Assembly (NCBI GenBank): GCA_045640985.1
Contig: JAZUFZ010000021.1
Coordinates: 1 to 64,000 of the forward strand
Origin: Colimorpha sp045640985
GTDB taxonomy: Bacteria > Bacteroidota > Bacteroidia > Bacteroidales > P3
Direction of reading: 5' to 3'
DNA length: 64,000 nucleotides
The notes beneath the pieces were generated by a model that saw nothing but the letters and a program-made list of their open reading frames with translations, did not search any database and was not told where the DNA came from. A program made the translations under genes and the position numbers. Shown here piece after piece: positions 34,351 to 44,052 of this stretch (position 1 is the first letter of the stretch; each line of letters opens with the position of its first letter).

Positions 34351-35436
34351 TTATATGGTCTTATATCTTCCTCCGGGGAGACATTTTATCATATCGTTAA
34401 ACTCTAAGGTGAGTAGCAAAGTGTCAATTTTATGAGATTCAAAATTGTATTTTGAGACAATTTCGTCTTTTGTGAGACCTGTATCGCATTTGAGAATCTC
34501 AAGAATATGTTGCTCTTCTTGGGTTAATTTGTTAAAGTTGTTCTGAGTATGGTTGTATTCCCAGTTCATTTCAGCAAAGAAATCTTCGGTAGAAGCGTAT
34601 ATTTGAGCTTTTCGGGAAGAAATCAGATTATTGCATCCTTGAGAGTATGTGTCATTTGTACGTCCTGGCACGGCAAAGAGCTTTCGGTTGTAATCCAGCG
34701 CATTTTGAGCCGTGATAAGTGCGCCACCTTTTTTTGCTGCTTCTACTACAATAGTAGCGTCAGCCATGGCAGCGATGATTCGGTTACGGGCTGGAAAATT
34801 GGTAGGGCTGATAGGCGTTTTACTGGGATATTCAGTGATGATGCCTCCTTGTTGTTCAATCATATTCCGAGCAAGCATACGGTTTTGTGACGGATATATT
34901 GTGTCCAAACCATGTCCAACCACGCCGATAGTAGGAATATTATTTTTCCGGGAAGCAAGATGCGCAGCAGTATCAATACCGTAGGCTAATCCACTGATAA
35001 TGGTGATGTCTTCAGATGGCAATTCTTGTACGATCTTTTCAGTGGCGGATTTGCCGTAATCTGTAGCCTTGCGTGTGCCGACTATTGCAACGGAACGAGT
35101 GGCGTTTAGATTAGCTTTACCTAAATAGTAAAGTACAATTGGAGTATCGTTGCAATCAGAAGAGTTTAGTCGTTGAGGAAATGCAGCATCGTTGTAACTG
35201 AGTGCTTGAATGTGATAGTGCTCAATAAATTTGAGTTCTTCTTCAACCCGGGGGAATGCTTGCTTTGTGAGAATGGCATCGATTGCCCTGAGGTTGTCTC
35301 CAAAGATTATATAAAGTTCTTCTTTGGTTAATTGGAATAATTTTTCTGGGGAATATCCCTTTGCAATAGCAAGGCGGATCATTCTTGGGGTAATGCCAGG
35401 AGTGAGTGTAATTGCTATGTCATAAGGATTGTTCAT
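34351..35436 (-). CDS. dprA: DNA processing protein DprA
   Basis: The 361-residue protein has an N-terminal helix-hairpin-helix-like region, the Rossmann-type DprA core (about 110-290) with VGTRKATDYGK, SGLAYGIDTAAH, GHGLDTIYP, NFPARNRIIA and KKGGALITA motifs, and a C-terminal winged helix (about 305-358). It loads RecA on incoming single-stranded DNA during transformation. The start overlaps the NUDIX gene by 4 bp. Confidence 0.95.
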   Translation of the reverse strand: MNNPYDIAITLTPGITPRMIRLAIAKGYSPEKLFQLTKEELYIIFGDNLRAIDAILTKQAFPRVEEELKFIEHYHIQALSYNDAAFPQRLNSSDCNDTPIVLYYLGKANLNATRSVAIVGTRKATDYGKSATEKIVQELPSEDITIISGLAYGIDTAAHLASRKNNIPTIGVVGHGLDTIYPSQNRMLARNMIEQQGGIITEYPSKTPISPTNFPARNRIIAAMADATIVVEAAKKGGALITAQNALDYNRKLFAVPGRTNDTYSQGCNNLISSRKAQIYASTEDFFAEMNWEYNHTQNNFNKLTQEEQHILEILKCDTGLTKDEIVSKYNFESHKIDTLLLTLEFNDMIKCLPGGRYKTI

Positions 35437-36035
35437 CCGATGATTTGATTGAGGGTTTGTAGGGTAGAGTATGAGTTATTCAATCTTTCATATCTTTGTT
35501 CTGCGGAGCACCATTCACATCGAGAAATTCCTTCTTCAGTCTGCGGATTTAACGGTGCATTACCAGCAGAAGTGAACATTTCATACCAAGAGGTTTGCTT
35601 GAGATGCCAGCCACCATATAGGTTGTATATGTGGTAAGTCTTTGTTATTAATCTTTCAATATGAAGCTGCTGAATACATAAACCGGTTTCTTCGCAAACT
35701 TCGCGAAGAGCTGCATCGCGAAGTTTTTCTCCCAGTTCGACTTTACCTTTAGGCAGATCCCACTGATTGTTGCGAAAGATTAACAACTCTTTATTATTGT
35801 CGTTCCGGACCCATCCGCCGGCGGCTTTTACGAATATATAGTGATTCAGACAATAAGTGACGATTCTATTGAAGTTTGAAGTACATACCAGTATATTATT
35901 ACCTTCAATTAATTTCTCAAAGCATAAAGGTAAATCGTTGTCACACATTATCATTATGTCGTGAGTGGGGCTCCACCCAATTGATGTACAGAAAATCAAT
36001 TTATGGTCCAGATAATGTATGATGAGTTGTTTCAT
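35433..36035 (-). CDS. NUDIX hydrolase with an N-terminal extension
   Basis: The 200-residue protein has a NUDIX box in the C-terminal half, WDLPKGKVELGEKLRDAALR followed by EVCEETG. The N-terminal 70 residues are unlike MutT and have no assigned domain. The substrate is unknown. It is translationally coupled to dprA (4-bp overlap) and separated from floA by a terminator. Confidence 0.8.
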   Translation of the reverse strand: MKQLIIHYLDHKLIFCTSIGWSPTHDIMIMCDNDLPLCFEKLIEGNNILVCTSNFNRIVTYCLNHYIFVKAAGGWVRNDNNKELLIFRNNQWDLPKGKVELGEKLRDAALREVCEETGLCIQQLHIERLITKTYHIYNLYGGWHLKQTSWYEMFTSAGNAPLNPQTEEGISRCEWCSAEQRYERLNNSYSTLQTLNQIIG

Positions 36036-36048
36036 ATCGCTATAAAGA

Positions 36049-36074
36049 AAGAGAGAGGCTCGAACCTCTCTCTT
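36049..36074 (-). terminator. Intrinsic terminator after floA
   Basis: A 10-bp perfect stem AAGAGAGAGG / CCTCTCTCTT with a TTCGAG loop (minus strand) is followed by TTTCTTTATA, 10 bp beyond the floA stop. It probably ends the porU-to-floA transcript before the NUDIX-dprA pair. Confidence 0.85.
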
Positions 36075-36083
36075 AGGTGGCTT

Positions 36084-37079
36084 TTATTTGTCTAAAGGTT
36101 TGTTTTGTTGATTTGTCTTTCCGTTGGGTTTACTGATACTTTCTCTCATATCGGTATCAGCTTGGATGTTTTTCATACGATAGTAGTCCATTATACCCAA
36201 ATTTCCATTGCGGAATGCTTCTGCCATGGCGAGAGGAACTTCGGCTTCAGCGAGGATTACTTTAGCGCGAGCTTCTTGTGCTTTGGCTTTCATTTCCTGT
36301 TCTTGTGCTACAGCCATAGCTCTTCTTTCCTCAGCTTTTGCCTGTGCGATGTTTTTATCAGCATTGGCTTGGTCTATTTGAAGTTGTGCACCAATATTCT
36401 TTCCTACGTCAATATCTGCAATATCAATAGATAGAATTTCAAAAGCTGTGCCACTATCCAAACCTTTACTCAATACGAGTTTTGAAATGCTGTCAGGGTT
36501 TTCCAATACTTGTTTGTGGCTTGTGGCAGAACCGATAGATGTAACAATACCTTCCCCTACGCGGGCTAAAATGGTTTCTTCTCCAGCACCGCCAACGAGT
36601 TGTTTGATATTGGTTCTCACGGTTACACGGGCTTTTGCAATCAACTGGATTCCGTCTTTTGCAACTGCTGCAACTGGAGGTGTATCAATTACTTTCGGAT
36701 TTACAGAAGTTTGTACGGCTTTGAGTACATCACGACCAGCCAGGTCAATAGCTGTTGCTGTCTTGAAGTCAAGATTCATATTAGCTTTGTCTGCGCTGAT
36801 GATGGCATTTACAACGGCATTTACATGTCCGCCAGCCAGATAATGGGCTTCAAGTTCATTCTGGGAAAGTTTTAATCCAGCCTTTGTCGCAGATATCATG
36901 TTGTTAACGATAACGGTAGGTGGTACTTTACGAAAACGCATAAATATCAACTGGATCAGTGATGTATGAACACCGCTGATAAGTGCCTGGAACCAAATTC
37001 TAATTGGTACTAAGTACAAGAATAGAATTAGGAGGATTGCACAAATGATAACGATTAAAATTGTACTTGCATTCATCAT
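36084..37079 (-). CDS. floA: Flotillin-like protein FloA (SPFH family)
   Basis: The 331-residue protein has an N-terminal membrane-inserted hairpin (about 6-30) and the FloA/YqfA signature RFRKVPPTVIVNN. The SPFH core follows (GRDVLKAVQTSVNPKVIDTP; GIVTSIGSATSHKQVLENPD), then a helical region with repeated KAEERRAMAVAQEQEMKAKA motifs. It organises membrane microdomains. It lies 23 bp after the NfeD-like gene, the standard partner. Confidence 0.92.
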   Translation of the reverse strand: MMNASTILIVIICAILLILFLYLVPIRIWFQALISGVHTSLIQLIFMRFRKVPPTVIVNNMISATKAGLKLSQNELEAHYLAGGHVNAVVNAIISADKANMNLDFKTATAIDLAGRDVLKAVQTSVNPKVIDTPPVAAVAKDGIQLIAKARVTVRTNIKQLVGGAGEETILARVGEGIVTSIGSATSHKQVLENPDSISKLVLSKGLDSGTAFEILSIDIADIDVGKNIGAQLQIDQANADKNIAQAKAEERRAMAVAQEQEMKAKAQEARAKVILAEAEVPLAMAEAFRNGNLGIMDYYRMKNIQADTDMRESISKPNGKTNQQNKPLDK

Positions 37080-37102
37080 AATTAATGTATTATTTTGTGT
37101 GA

Positions 37103-37579
37103 TTAAAATCTTTTATCTGTTATTTCTTTTACGTCAATACGATAACCATCAACAGCTACAACTTCTATGTCTTTGTCTGGGTCAATAAATTTATTAATGG
37201 AATGAACTTCAACCTGTTCTCCATTAATTAATGCTTTTCCAGTGGGCGCTAGTCTTGCAATGGTAACGCCAGTTGCTCCCAATTGAATGTTGGTTTTGTT
37301 GATTTGATTAACTTTACTGTCAGATTCATCATTCATACTGAATCGTTTCCATGTTTTCGTTTTCATTAGAACAACCAGCAATATTATACAAATGACAATG
37401 GAAATCAGAAGTACGATTGTACCCGCTTTGTTGCCATAAGTCATATATGTTTCCCAGATGGAGAAGATAGTAAGGCCTATTCCGAAGATACCAGAAACCA
37501 ACCCAGGAAGAGCTACAATTTCTAAAGTCAGGAGTACTAAACCTAATACCAATGTGATAATAATTAAAGTCCAACTCAT
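37103..37579 (-). CDS. NfeD-like membrane protein
   Basis: The 158-residue protein has about three membrane helices (about 3-25, 28-45, 52-72) and a C-terminal OB-fold NfeD domain (GATGVTIARLAPTGKALINGEQVEVHS). NfeD proteins act with flotillin-like SPFH proteins, and floA follows directly. The serine protease domain of long NfeD forms is absent. Confidence 0.88.
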   Translation of the reverse strand: MSWTLIIITLVLGLVLLTLEIVALPGLVSGIFGIGLTIFSIWETYMTYGNKAGTIVLLISIVICIILLVVLMKTKTWKRFSMNDESDSKVNQINKTNIQLGATGVTIARLAPTGKALINGEQVEVHSINKFIDPDKDIEVVAVDGYRIDVKEITDKRF

Positions 37580-37586
37580 AATAATT

Positions 37587-37874
37587 CTATTTAATGATTT
37601 CGGTGGTTAATTGTTTTTCAAGCATGGCTGTGTGAAGGGGAAGCAACTCTTCGTATGCTCCTTTTTTGATGACACATTTGCCTTTACAATGGGTTAGAAT
37701 AGCACATTGTTGGGCCTGGTCAAGACTGTGCCGGCATATATCCACGAGAGCCTTGATGACATAATCAAAGGTATGGTAGTCATCATTATGAAGCATCAGT
37801 TTACAACCTTCATCGCTCAGCGTCTCTACCTCAACGTCTTCTTGTGTCTGTATTTTTTCCTTATTAATATCCAT
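37587..37874 (-). CDS. clpS: ATP-dependent Clp protease adaptor ClpS
   Basis: The 95-residue protein has the ClpS core: LMLHNDDYHTFDYVIKAL, then CxILTHCKGKCVIKKGAYEEL. It delivers N-degron substrates to the Clp unfoldase. It overlaps ispF by 1 bp. No clpA or clpC gene is in the window. Confidence 0.9.
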   Translation of the reverse strand: MDINKEKIQTQEDVEVETLSDEGCKLMLHNDDYHTFDYVIKALVDICRHSLDQAQQCAILTHCKGKCVIKKGAYEELLPLHTAMLEKQLTTEIIK

Positions 37875-38347
37875 TATTTCTCAATTAATGTTGTAGCGAA
37901 TGCACTGATGCCTTCTTCTCGGCCTTCAAATCCGAGATGCTCTGTTGTGGTAGCTTTGATAGAAATGCAGTCAATATCAATCCCAATTGTTTGTGACAGA
38001 GTTTCTCTCATTTGGGAAATGTATGGAGCAATCTTTGGCTTTTGAAGGCATAGAATGGAGTCTATATTATTTATGCGAAACCCTTTTTCGTGTAAAAGGT
38101 CTATACATTTTTTAAGAAGAATTTTGCTGTCAATTCCTTTGTATGTCGGGTCATTATCTGGAAAATGTTTTCCAATGTCCCCTAAAGCAGCTGCTCCCAA
38201 AAGGGCATCGCAAATTGCATGAATCAGCACATCGGCATCGCTGTGGCCGATCAGCCCCTTGGTGTGAGGAATCATAATACCACCCAGCCAAAGCGGAAGA
38301 CCGTCAGCTAATTGGTGAACATCGTAACCTATTCCTGTGCGAATCAT
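37874..38347 (-). CDS. ispF: 2-C-methyl-D-erythritol 2,4-cyclodiphosphate synthase
   Basis: This 157-residue MEP-pathway enzyme has RTGIGYDVHQL (metal ligands D9, H11), GLIGHSDADVLIHAICDALLG, GDIGKHFPD, and the C-terminal KATTTEHLGFEGREEG motif. It forms the cyclic intermediate of isoprenoid synthesis. It overlaps porV by 4 bp and clpS by 1 bp. Confidence 0.96.
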   Translation of the reverse strand: MIRTGIGYDVHQLADGLPLWLGGIMIPHTKGLIGHSDADVLIHAICDALLGAAALGDIGKHFPDNDPTYKGIDSKILLKKCIDLLHEKGFRINNIDSILCLQKPKIAPYISQMRETLSQTIGIDIDCISIKATTTEHLGFEGREEGISAFATTLIEK

Positions 38348-39528
38348 TTTTGTTTGGCAAGATTTAAGGTGAGAGAAATTCTTATTGTGTTTGCTAATGG
38401 ATTGGTGCTATATTGGGTGGTCGGTAGCAGATATGCAAAGTCAAACTGGGTCATATTGAATTTGACGCCGAAACCCACAGTAAGGTATTTACGTCCGCCC
38501 TTATTTGCGTGTTCGTAGAAATATCCTGCTCGGGCGGCAAAGGTATGGTTGTACCAATATTCAGCACCAAAGGAAATCTGTAATTCCTGAAGTTCCTCTC
38601 TAAATCCGCCAGGGGCATCAAAGAAAGAATTAAATACACCTTGAACCACACCGGTATTATAGTAGTCGGTCATGTTTTCATAATAGCCGTAGGTGTTATT
38701 ATCTTCATCATTGATTGGCGGAGTAGGTACAAGGAGTTTGTTGAAATCCAATAATATATTGAAAGCGTTGTAACTATCAACTTCGTAAGAATAACGTCCA
38801 CCGATACGTAGGTTCGCTGGAAGGAATTCCTTTTTGGGGTCATCATCGGAATAGGACAATTTTGCACCGAGATTACTAATCATTCCGCCTATGGCAAATT
38901 CGGTCTGGTTATCCACTGTATTTTCGTAATACAGTCCCACGTCAGCAGCAACAGATGGAGCAGCTTTGGTTCTGCGGTATCCCGAACCGTCGTTGATGGT
39001 CATTCCGTTGGTCAGGTCAGAACGGATATAACGACCTGTGGCTCCCAGCGATAGATTTTTGTTCAGCTTCATGGCGTATGTTGCATCTACAGCCATCTCG
39101 TTAGGGGAGAAGGTCCCTTCATCATTACCTTCAGCGCTGGTGCTTTTGATATCACCTAATGAAAAATAGGTGATAGATGCAGCTAAAGTTCCGTTTTTGT
39201 TGATTCTTTTGTAAGCGCCAAGATAGAGCAGATTCATGTCGCTCAATCCGAGATTTCGCAACCAAGGGGTATAAGTCGTGGAAATTCCTACGTCATTATC
39301 TGTGAATGCGAACTTTGCGTTGTTCCAATGCGCAGAATAAGCATCAGGTTCAGATGCGGCTCCTGCATCGCCCATAGCACCACTTAAAGCATCTGGGGCT
39401 ACCATAAGAATGGGCATGCCTGTACTGATATAGTTTCTGTTCTGTCCAGAAAGATTTGTGTTCTGCTGGGCCATCACAGTCATAGTAGTCAAAAAAGCTG
39501 TTGCTGCAAGTATGAATAGTCTTTTCAT
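38344..39528 (-). CDS. porV: Type IX secretion outer-membrane protein PorV (LptO)
   Basis: The 394-residue protein has a signal peptide (about 1-20) and a FadL-like outer-membrane barrel with the PorV opening GMPILMVAPDALSGAMGDAG and DAYSAHWNNAKFAF. In the T9SS, PorV shuttles cargo from the translocon to the PorU sortase, whose gene is immediately upstream (56 bp). Confidence 0.9.
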   Translation of the reverse strand: MKRLFILAATAFLTTMTVMAQQNTNLSGQNRNYISTGMPILMVAPDALSGAMGDAGAASEPDAYSAHWNNAKFAFTDNDVGISTTYTPWLRNLGLSDMNLLYLGAYKRINKNGTLAASITYFSLGDIKSTSAEGNDEGTFSPNEMAVDATYAMKLNKNLSLGATGRYIRSDLTNGMTINDGSGYRRTKAAPSVAADVGLYYENTVDNQTEFAIGGMISNLGAKLSYSDDDPKKEFLPANLRIGGRYSYEVDSYNAFNILLDFNKLLVPTPPINDEDNNTYGYYENMTDYYNTGVVQGVFNSFFDAPGGFREELQELQISFGAEYWYNHTFAARAGYFYEHANKGGRKYLTVGFGVKFNMTQFDFAYLLPTTQYSTNPLANTIRISLTLNLAKQK

Positions 39529-39584
39529 TTTTGATTGTATTTCGTTTTTATAACGAAGTATTCTTTATTTTATTGTGTCAAAAC

Positions 39585-42500
39585 TTAATATTTTATTATT
39601 TTACTGGTTGCTTCCATCCGTGAACCTGACGCGTCCTCCAACAAAATGCGTGCGATATAAAGGCCTCGGGGCTGACTGCTGATATCTATAGCTGGAGGTT
39701 TTATTGTATAAGAATCCGTTTCTGGTGTATATTGTGATTCATATATCTTCATGCCGCGACTATTGTAGAGTTCCACCTTGATATGTTTTACATCTTTGCT
39801 TCCATTGTAACTTAATGACAGATTTACGATGCCTTGAGTAGGGTTAGGAGTTGTTTCCAATGTCCCGATACAATTGGTGGAACCTCGCTTTACTTGGAAT
39901 GTAATGGTATCTGATCCCGAATAGTTATAGATATTCCAAGCTTTCATTATAAGCGTGTGGACTCCTTCTTCCAGACTACCCAGTCGGTATTGGATGTATC
40001 CGATGGTCGGATCTGTCGGGTTCGGTTCATAAAAATCGTTGAGCAGAATGGTATTGTTGCTGTTCCCGTCAATTATGGCTGTAATGTCATGACCTAATCC
40101 ACTTCCGAAATAATTGATGCCGATGGAATCTTTCAAGACGGCGAATAACAACGGGTTTTCGTCCGTATAACCCCCATCCAGGAAAGTGGTGTCTCCCATA
40201 TAGAGCTCTACAATTGGGTGGTGTTCCGAAAGGTCGGCTTGTGAGTTGAATCCTCCGAATACGATATTGCTGTAGTATCCAGCTGCAATATTTCCGTTTT
40301 CACTTTTCGCGAAATGACTGATGCGACCGTAGTCAAAATGATATGCCACATCGCGGGGAACGGTAAATGTATAACTGAATCTGCCATTTGTTACAGTGGT
40401 AACTCCTTTGTAAAGTATAGATTTCTGTTGGACAAAATCAAATTCTGTTCCGGCGTGGTCATTAGCGAGGGTTCTTGCTGCCATTTCCCGGTCGAACACT
40501 ATGGGGTAGAGTTTTCCGTTAAAGTCTGAGATTGGGTTCCCAAGGGAATCGGTGATAACGCCTTCTACTGTGACGGTTGAAAGAACTATTGCTGTGTCTG
40601 TCCTATTACTGTCGATAGGTATGCCGTTGATATGCGTGACGTCGATTTTGTTTTTGGGTATAGAAAGGCGTAGCGCTGGGTCGGCGAAGAGATTTATGCT
40701 ATGGGAAGCGGAATAGGCGTTTTTTGCAATTTGGAAAGCTTCTCCCACAGTATATTTCGGATTGAGCGTATTGACGCAGAGGGCGGTGTTGAACTCTTTT
40801 CTGTGGGTAATAGGTCTGGCAGCGGAAACGACGCCGATTCCACCGCCTTCAGCAAGCAGAAATGCTTCGGCTCCGCTTACCTGCGCGGGATTGTCGAAAT
40901 GGCCGAAACTGCATGTGCTGGTAATGAAAAAGGTCTGCTTGTGTATATTGCTATAACTCTCGATATCGCTGAATTCCATATATCTTTCAGTCCCGATATA
41001 TCTCTCAGATCCATGTCCGATATAGTTAAGTAAGAGCGTACCGGAATTGATTCTCTTGGTAAGGGCATTGTTCACATCTGGATAGAAAGACCCGATGGCA
41101 CTTGATTGCTGTGTGTAGGCATCCGCATAGATTCTGTCGATATTCAGGTTGGGGTAATTTGCTTTGATGTGTTGCGCCAGGTCTTCTGCGGAAGGGGCAA
41201 ATCCTCCATCGCCTGCTGTGGGATCATCGTTGTCGTCGGACAGCAATGTTACATAATTTCGCCAGTCTCCCCGTTCGTTTTCTATGGTTAAATCTTCGTT
41301 GAGAATATACTGCTCGATTTTGTCTATGAGATGGGTTGCTTGTGCCTTTGTCGATGCGGGCAATCGTCCCACTGCGATGTCCATGGTTTCTCCTGAGTTT
41401 CCCTGCTCATTGTCCTGCAGGTATGCCATCATATCATCCGAACAGAAAGAGGCTCCGTTGTCGCCGAGAGATTCAGGAGATTCGTATGTTACAATAGAGG
41501 TCTTGTTTATCTGGGTCAGATTTTTATTGTCATAGCTTCCGTGGCCCAGCAGAAGCAGATATTTTGGTTTTGTGAGTGTCTGGTCCTGTTCCCATCGTTT
41601 CCAGTAAGACCGCATCATGTGCTTAAGGGCCATAGGGTCTTGTTTCCCTGAAGAATATTCGTTATATACAGCTTCATCTGTTGCCACAAGCACAATCATA
41701 CCCTCAGAAATGCGGTGAAGGTCGGCGAGACGTTCTGCCTGCTCTTGAAGTAGGGGATGGGTTACAATTACCATTTCTGGATTTTCCTCCCCATGGAGAT
41801 TCTGATTGCTGAGGGCCGAGATGCTGTGGGGCGTATATGCGTGCTCGGGAGTGAACACCACAAAACTTCGGATGCTGTCGGTATAGGCGGTCCATCTTGT
41901 CCCTTGAGCTGTCTGCCGAATATGATGTCTGTCGGTAATATCCCACACGACAGGGTTATCTATGCTGGAAGTAATCTGCATTTCTGCTGCAGAATTTGTC
42001 CCGTGGCATTCGAGGTTGTGGAATATTATTTGATTTCCGCTGAAACGAATATCTGCGAGTATTCCGAATTGCAGATAGTCCAGATATCCGGTAGCTCCGC
42101 TTTCAAGTGGCTGGTATTGTATCGTACAGTTTCTCATGTCGCCCGACTGCGTAGTCGCGAATCCATTTTTGTATTTTGAATCCTGATAATACGATAGCGT
42201 AGCAGTCGTATTGCCGATACTTACCTTAAATGAAGAACTTGCTGTGGAAATACTTGCCAGAGCGCAATACAATGTTACGTTTTCGATGTTTCCTATATTG
42301 CTGCAGTCCAGGGGATAGCTTCTTGTTGTTACAGTGGGGGAGAATAGACGGTTATCTACCCACAATTGTCCTGTTTTGTTTATGTTGAGGTCGTCACTTT
42401 CGATGAGATATGTGGTTGTGAAACTGCTGACGGAAGCAGTTGTTGCTGCTGGAGTCTGGGCCGCCTCAACTCTGCGTCCGTGGGTGCCCGAAAGTGTGAG

Positions 42501-42965
42501 ATAGTAGGAGTTTGTCGTAGCGTACGGATGATTGCTGTGGACCATTATGTTCCGTCCGCTGTCATATCTCCAAGTGTCGGGACCTTCGCCATAAAACAGA
42601 ATATAGTCTTCGGAGTCCATAATCCCGTTTCCGTTGAAATCCTTCACTACAATCGCGATTTCCTCCAGCTCATGATAGGATGAATTGTTTTTGAGGCCAA
42701 GGGTTCCGCCTTCAGTTCCGTATATAGCGATATTGTCGCAGTAACTCCCTAGTAACTCCCTAGTATCTTCGGGGTTAATCCGATAAATCCCCTCATGTGT
42801 GACATCAATTTTCCACCAGTATCCCGAACCTAAAACGGAGTTATCTGCGTACTGGTTCTGCGGTGAGGCATATAGCCTTCCCAAGGCAGTACTGAAGACA
42901 GTAAGCAGGATTAATAGTATGGCAGATTTTTCTTTCACGATTTTCAAAGGCTTAGAATTCTTCAT
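39585..42965 (-). CDS. porU: Type IX secretion sortase PorU (C25 peptidase family)
   Basis: The 1126-residue protein has a signal peptide (about 14-34), an N-terminal beta domain, a gingipain-like C25 peptidase domain with the catalytic His in LLNYIGHGSERY and Cys in TSTCSFGHFDNPAQ, then Ig-like regions and a C-terminal domain ending in GLYIARILLEDASGS. It removes the C-terminal signal of T9SS cargo at the cell surface and attaches A-LPS. Residues about 65-75 are encoded by a short 11-bp tandem repeat (see 42741). Confidence 0.92.
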   Translation of the reverse strand: MKNSKPLKIVKEKSAILLILLTVFSTALGRLYASPQNQYADNSVLGSGYWWKIDVTHEGIYRINPEDTRELLGSYCDNIAIYGTEGGTLGLKNNSSYHELEEIAIVVKDFNGNGIMDSEDYILFYGEGPDTWRYDSGRNIMVHSNHPYATTNSYYLTLSGTHGRRVEAAQTPAATTASVSSFTTTYLIESDDLNINKTGQLWVDNRLFSPTVTTRSYPLDCSNIGNIENVTLYCALASISTASSSFKVSIGNTTATLSYYQDSKYKNGFATTQSGDMRNCTIQYQPLESGATGYLDYLQFGILADIRFSGNQIIFHNLECHGTNSAAEMQITSSIDNPVVWDITDRHHIRQTAQGTRWTAYTDSIRSFVVFTPEHAYTPHSISALSNQNLHGEENPEMVIVTHPLLQEQAERLADLHRISEGMIVLVATDEAVYNEYSSGKQDPMALKHMMRSYWKRWEQDQTLTKPKYLLLLGHGSYDNKNLTQINKTSIVTYESPESLGDNGASFCSDDMMAYLQDNEQGNSGETMDIAVGRLPASTKAQATHLIDKIEQYILNEDLTIENERGDWRNYVTLLSDDNDDPTAGDGGFAPSAEDLAQHIKANYPNLNIDRIYADAYTQQSSAIGSFYPDVNNALTKRINSGTLLLNYIGHGSERYIGTERYMEFSDIESYSNIHKQTFFITSTCSFGHFDNPAQVSGAEAFLLAEGGGIGVVSAARPITHRKEFNTALCVNTLNPKYTVGEAFQIAKNAYSASHSINLFADPALRLSIPKNKIDVTHINGIPIDSNRTDTAIVLSTVTVEGVITDSLGNPISDFNGKLYPIVFDREMAARTLANDHAGTEFDFVQQKSILYKGVTTVTNGRFSYTFTVPRDVAYHFDYGRISHFAKSENGNIAAGYYSNIVFGGFNSQADLSEHHPIVELYMGDTTFLDGGYTDENPLLFAVLKDSIGINYFGSGLGHDITAIIDGNSNNTILLNDFYEPNPTDPTIGYIQYRLGSLEEGVHTLIMKAWNIYNYSGSDTITFQVKRGSTNCIGTLETTPNPTQGIVNLSLSYNGSKDVKHIKVELYNSRGMKIYESQYTPETDSYTIKPPAIDISSQPRGLYIARILLEDASGSRMEATSKIIKY
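42741..42773. repeat. 11-bp repeat inside the porU coding sequence
   Basis: GTAACTCCCTA occurs twice in tandem, followed by the related GTATCTTCGGG, all in 11-bp phase. The units match the GTAACTCCCT edge of the dispersed palindromes. On the minus strand they encode PEDTRELLGSYC near the PorU N-terminus without breaking the frame. Confidence 0.6.
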
Positions 42966-43139
42966 TCCATTTATGGCGTCTTCCGTATTTTGCTTTATCC
43001 GGGACTTTTCCCTTTAATCCGACACATCAGATTCAAGTTTTGCCCTGATCTTTTTTCTGCTGCTCAGATAAACTCAATACGTACGCTTATGAAATAAAAC
43101 GTGAAAATGTCCGAAATATTGTATCGGATATGAAAAAAA

Positions 43140-43919
43140 TTACCATCTGCTGCTTGCTCCGCCTCCGCCGAAACTTCCTCCGCCAAAGCCTCCGAATCCT
43201 CCACCGGAAGAACTTCCATTGAAGTTTCCCCAGGAATCCCCAAAATTGGTGAATGTGGTGCCTCCACCCGAATAGTTTCCGTTACCGCCGTTCGGATGAT
43301 TTTTAGAATATCTTGACAGACAATAGAAAATGACGACTAAAATGATTATTGTGAAAAGCAGGGATAAAACTCCTTCACGGCGTTCTCGGATTTGGTATTT
43401 TTCATAATCATATTCGCCGAGTACGGTTGGCTCTATTATTTCAAGGGCTTCAATAATCCCGCCATAATAGTCGTCTTCCATGAAATGGGGAATCATTCGG
43501 TCATCAAGAATCCTCTTGCAGAACAAATCTGGCAAAGCGCCTTCCAGACCGTAGCCGGTAAGAATGGCTGCCTCATTGCCTTCAGTCTCGCTGCAAAGTA
43601 TGAGAATAATAACCCCATTGTTGTAATCTGAACCACCAACACCCCAGCTTTGGCCAATCCGCTGACCTACAGCTTTTATTTCGTCGCCATCTAAAGTGTT
43701 GGTGGTGATCAGTACAATTTGATTGGATGTGCTGTCCGAAAAGGCTTCCAGACGGCTCTCCAAAGTTGCTTGTTCTGAATTTGATAACAATCCTGCATAG
43801 TCATTTACCATTCTGTTGGTCTTGGCAGGCGCCCATTCTGCATAACACATATAGGTGCCTAATACCATTAGGAATAATACCATTAGAAGTTTACGTCCTA
43901 TAGTCAGGATTTTTTTCAT
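43140..43919 (-). CDS. TPM domain (YgcG-type) membrane protein
   Basis: The 259-residue protein has a signal or membrane segment (about 9-26) and a TPM domain (about 35-155, VNDYAGLLSNSEQATLESRL; GIILILCSETEGNEAAILTGYGLEG). A membrane helix (about 186-204) and a glycine/serine-rich tail ending GGGASSRW follow, the usual YgcG/TPM architecture. It lies downstream of lemA, its common partner. Its role is uncertain; TPM proteins have been linked to phosphatase activity and photosystem repair in plants. Confidence 0.87.
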   Translation of the reverse strand: MKKILTIGRKLLMVLFLMVLGTYMCYAEWAPAKTNRMVNDYAGLLSNSEQATLESRLEAFSDSTSNQIVLITTNTLDGDEIKAVGQRIGQSWGVGGSDYNNGVIILILCSETEGNEAAILTGYGLEGALPDLFCKRILDDRMIPHFMEDDYYGGIIEALEIIEPTVLGEYDYEKYQIRERREGVLSLLFTIIILVVIFYCLSRYSKNHPNGGNGNYSGGGTTFTNFGDSWGNFNGSSSGGGFGGFGGGSFGGGGASSRW

Positions 43920-44052
43920 AATGTTGTTATATCAAATTCTTTTCATTAGACATTTTCTGGTATTGACATAAATGAATTTTGACTTCTGCTATTTTTCTTT
44001 ACAGAAAAATTCATTTGTGATTTGTAGAAAATGCCCGATATTAGGAAACAAT

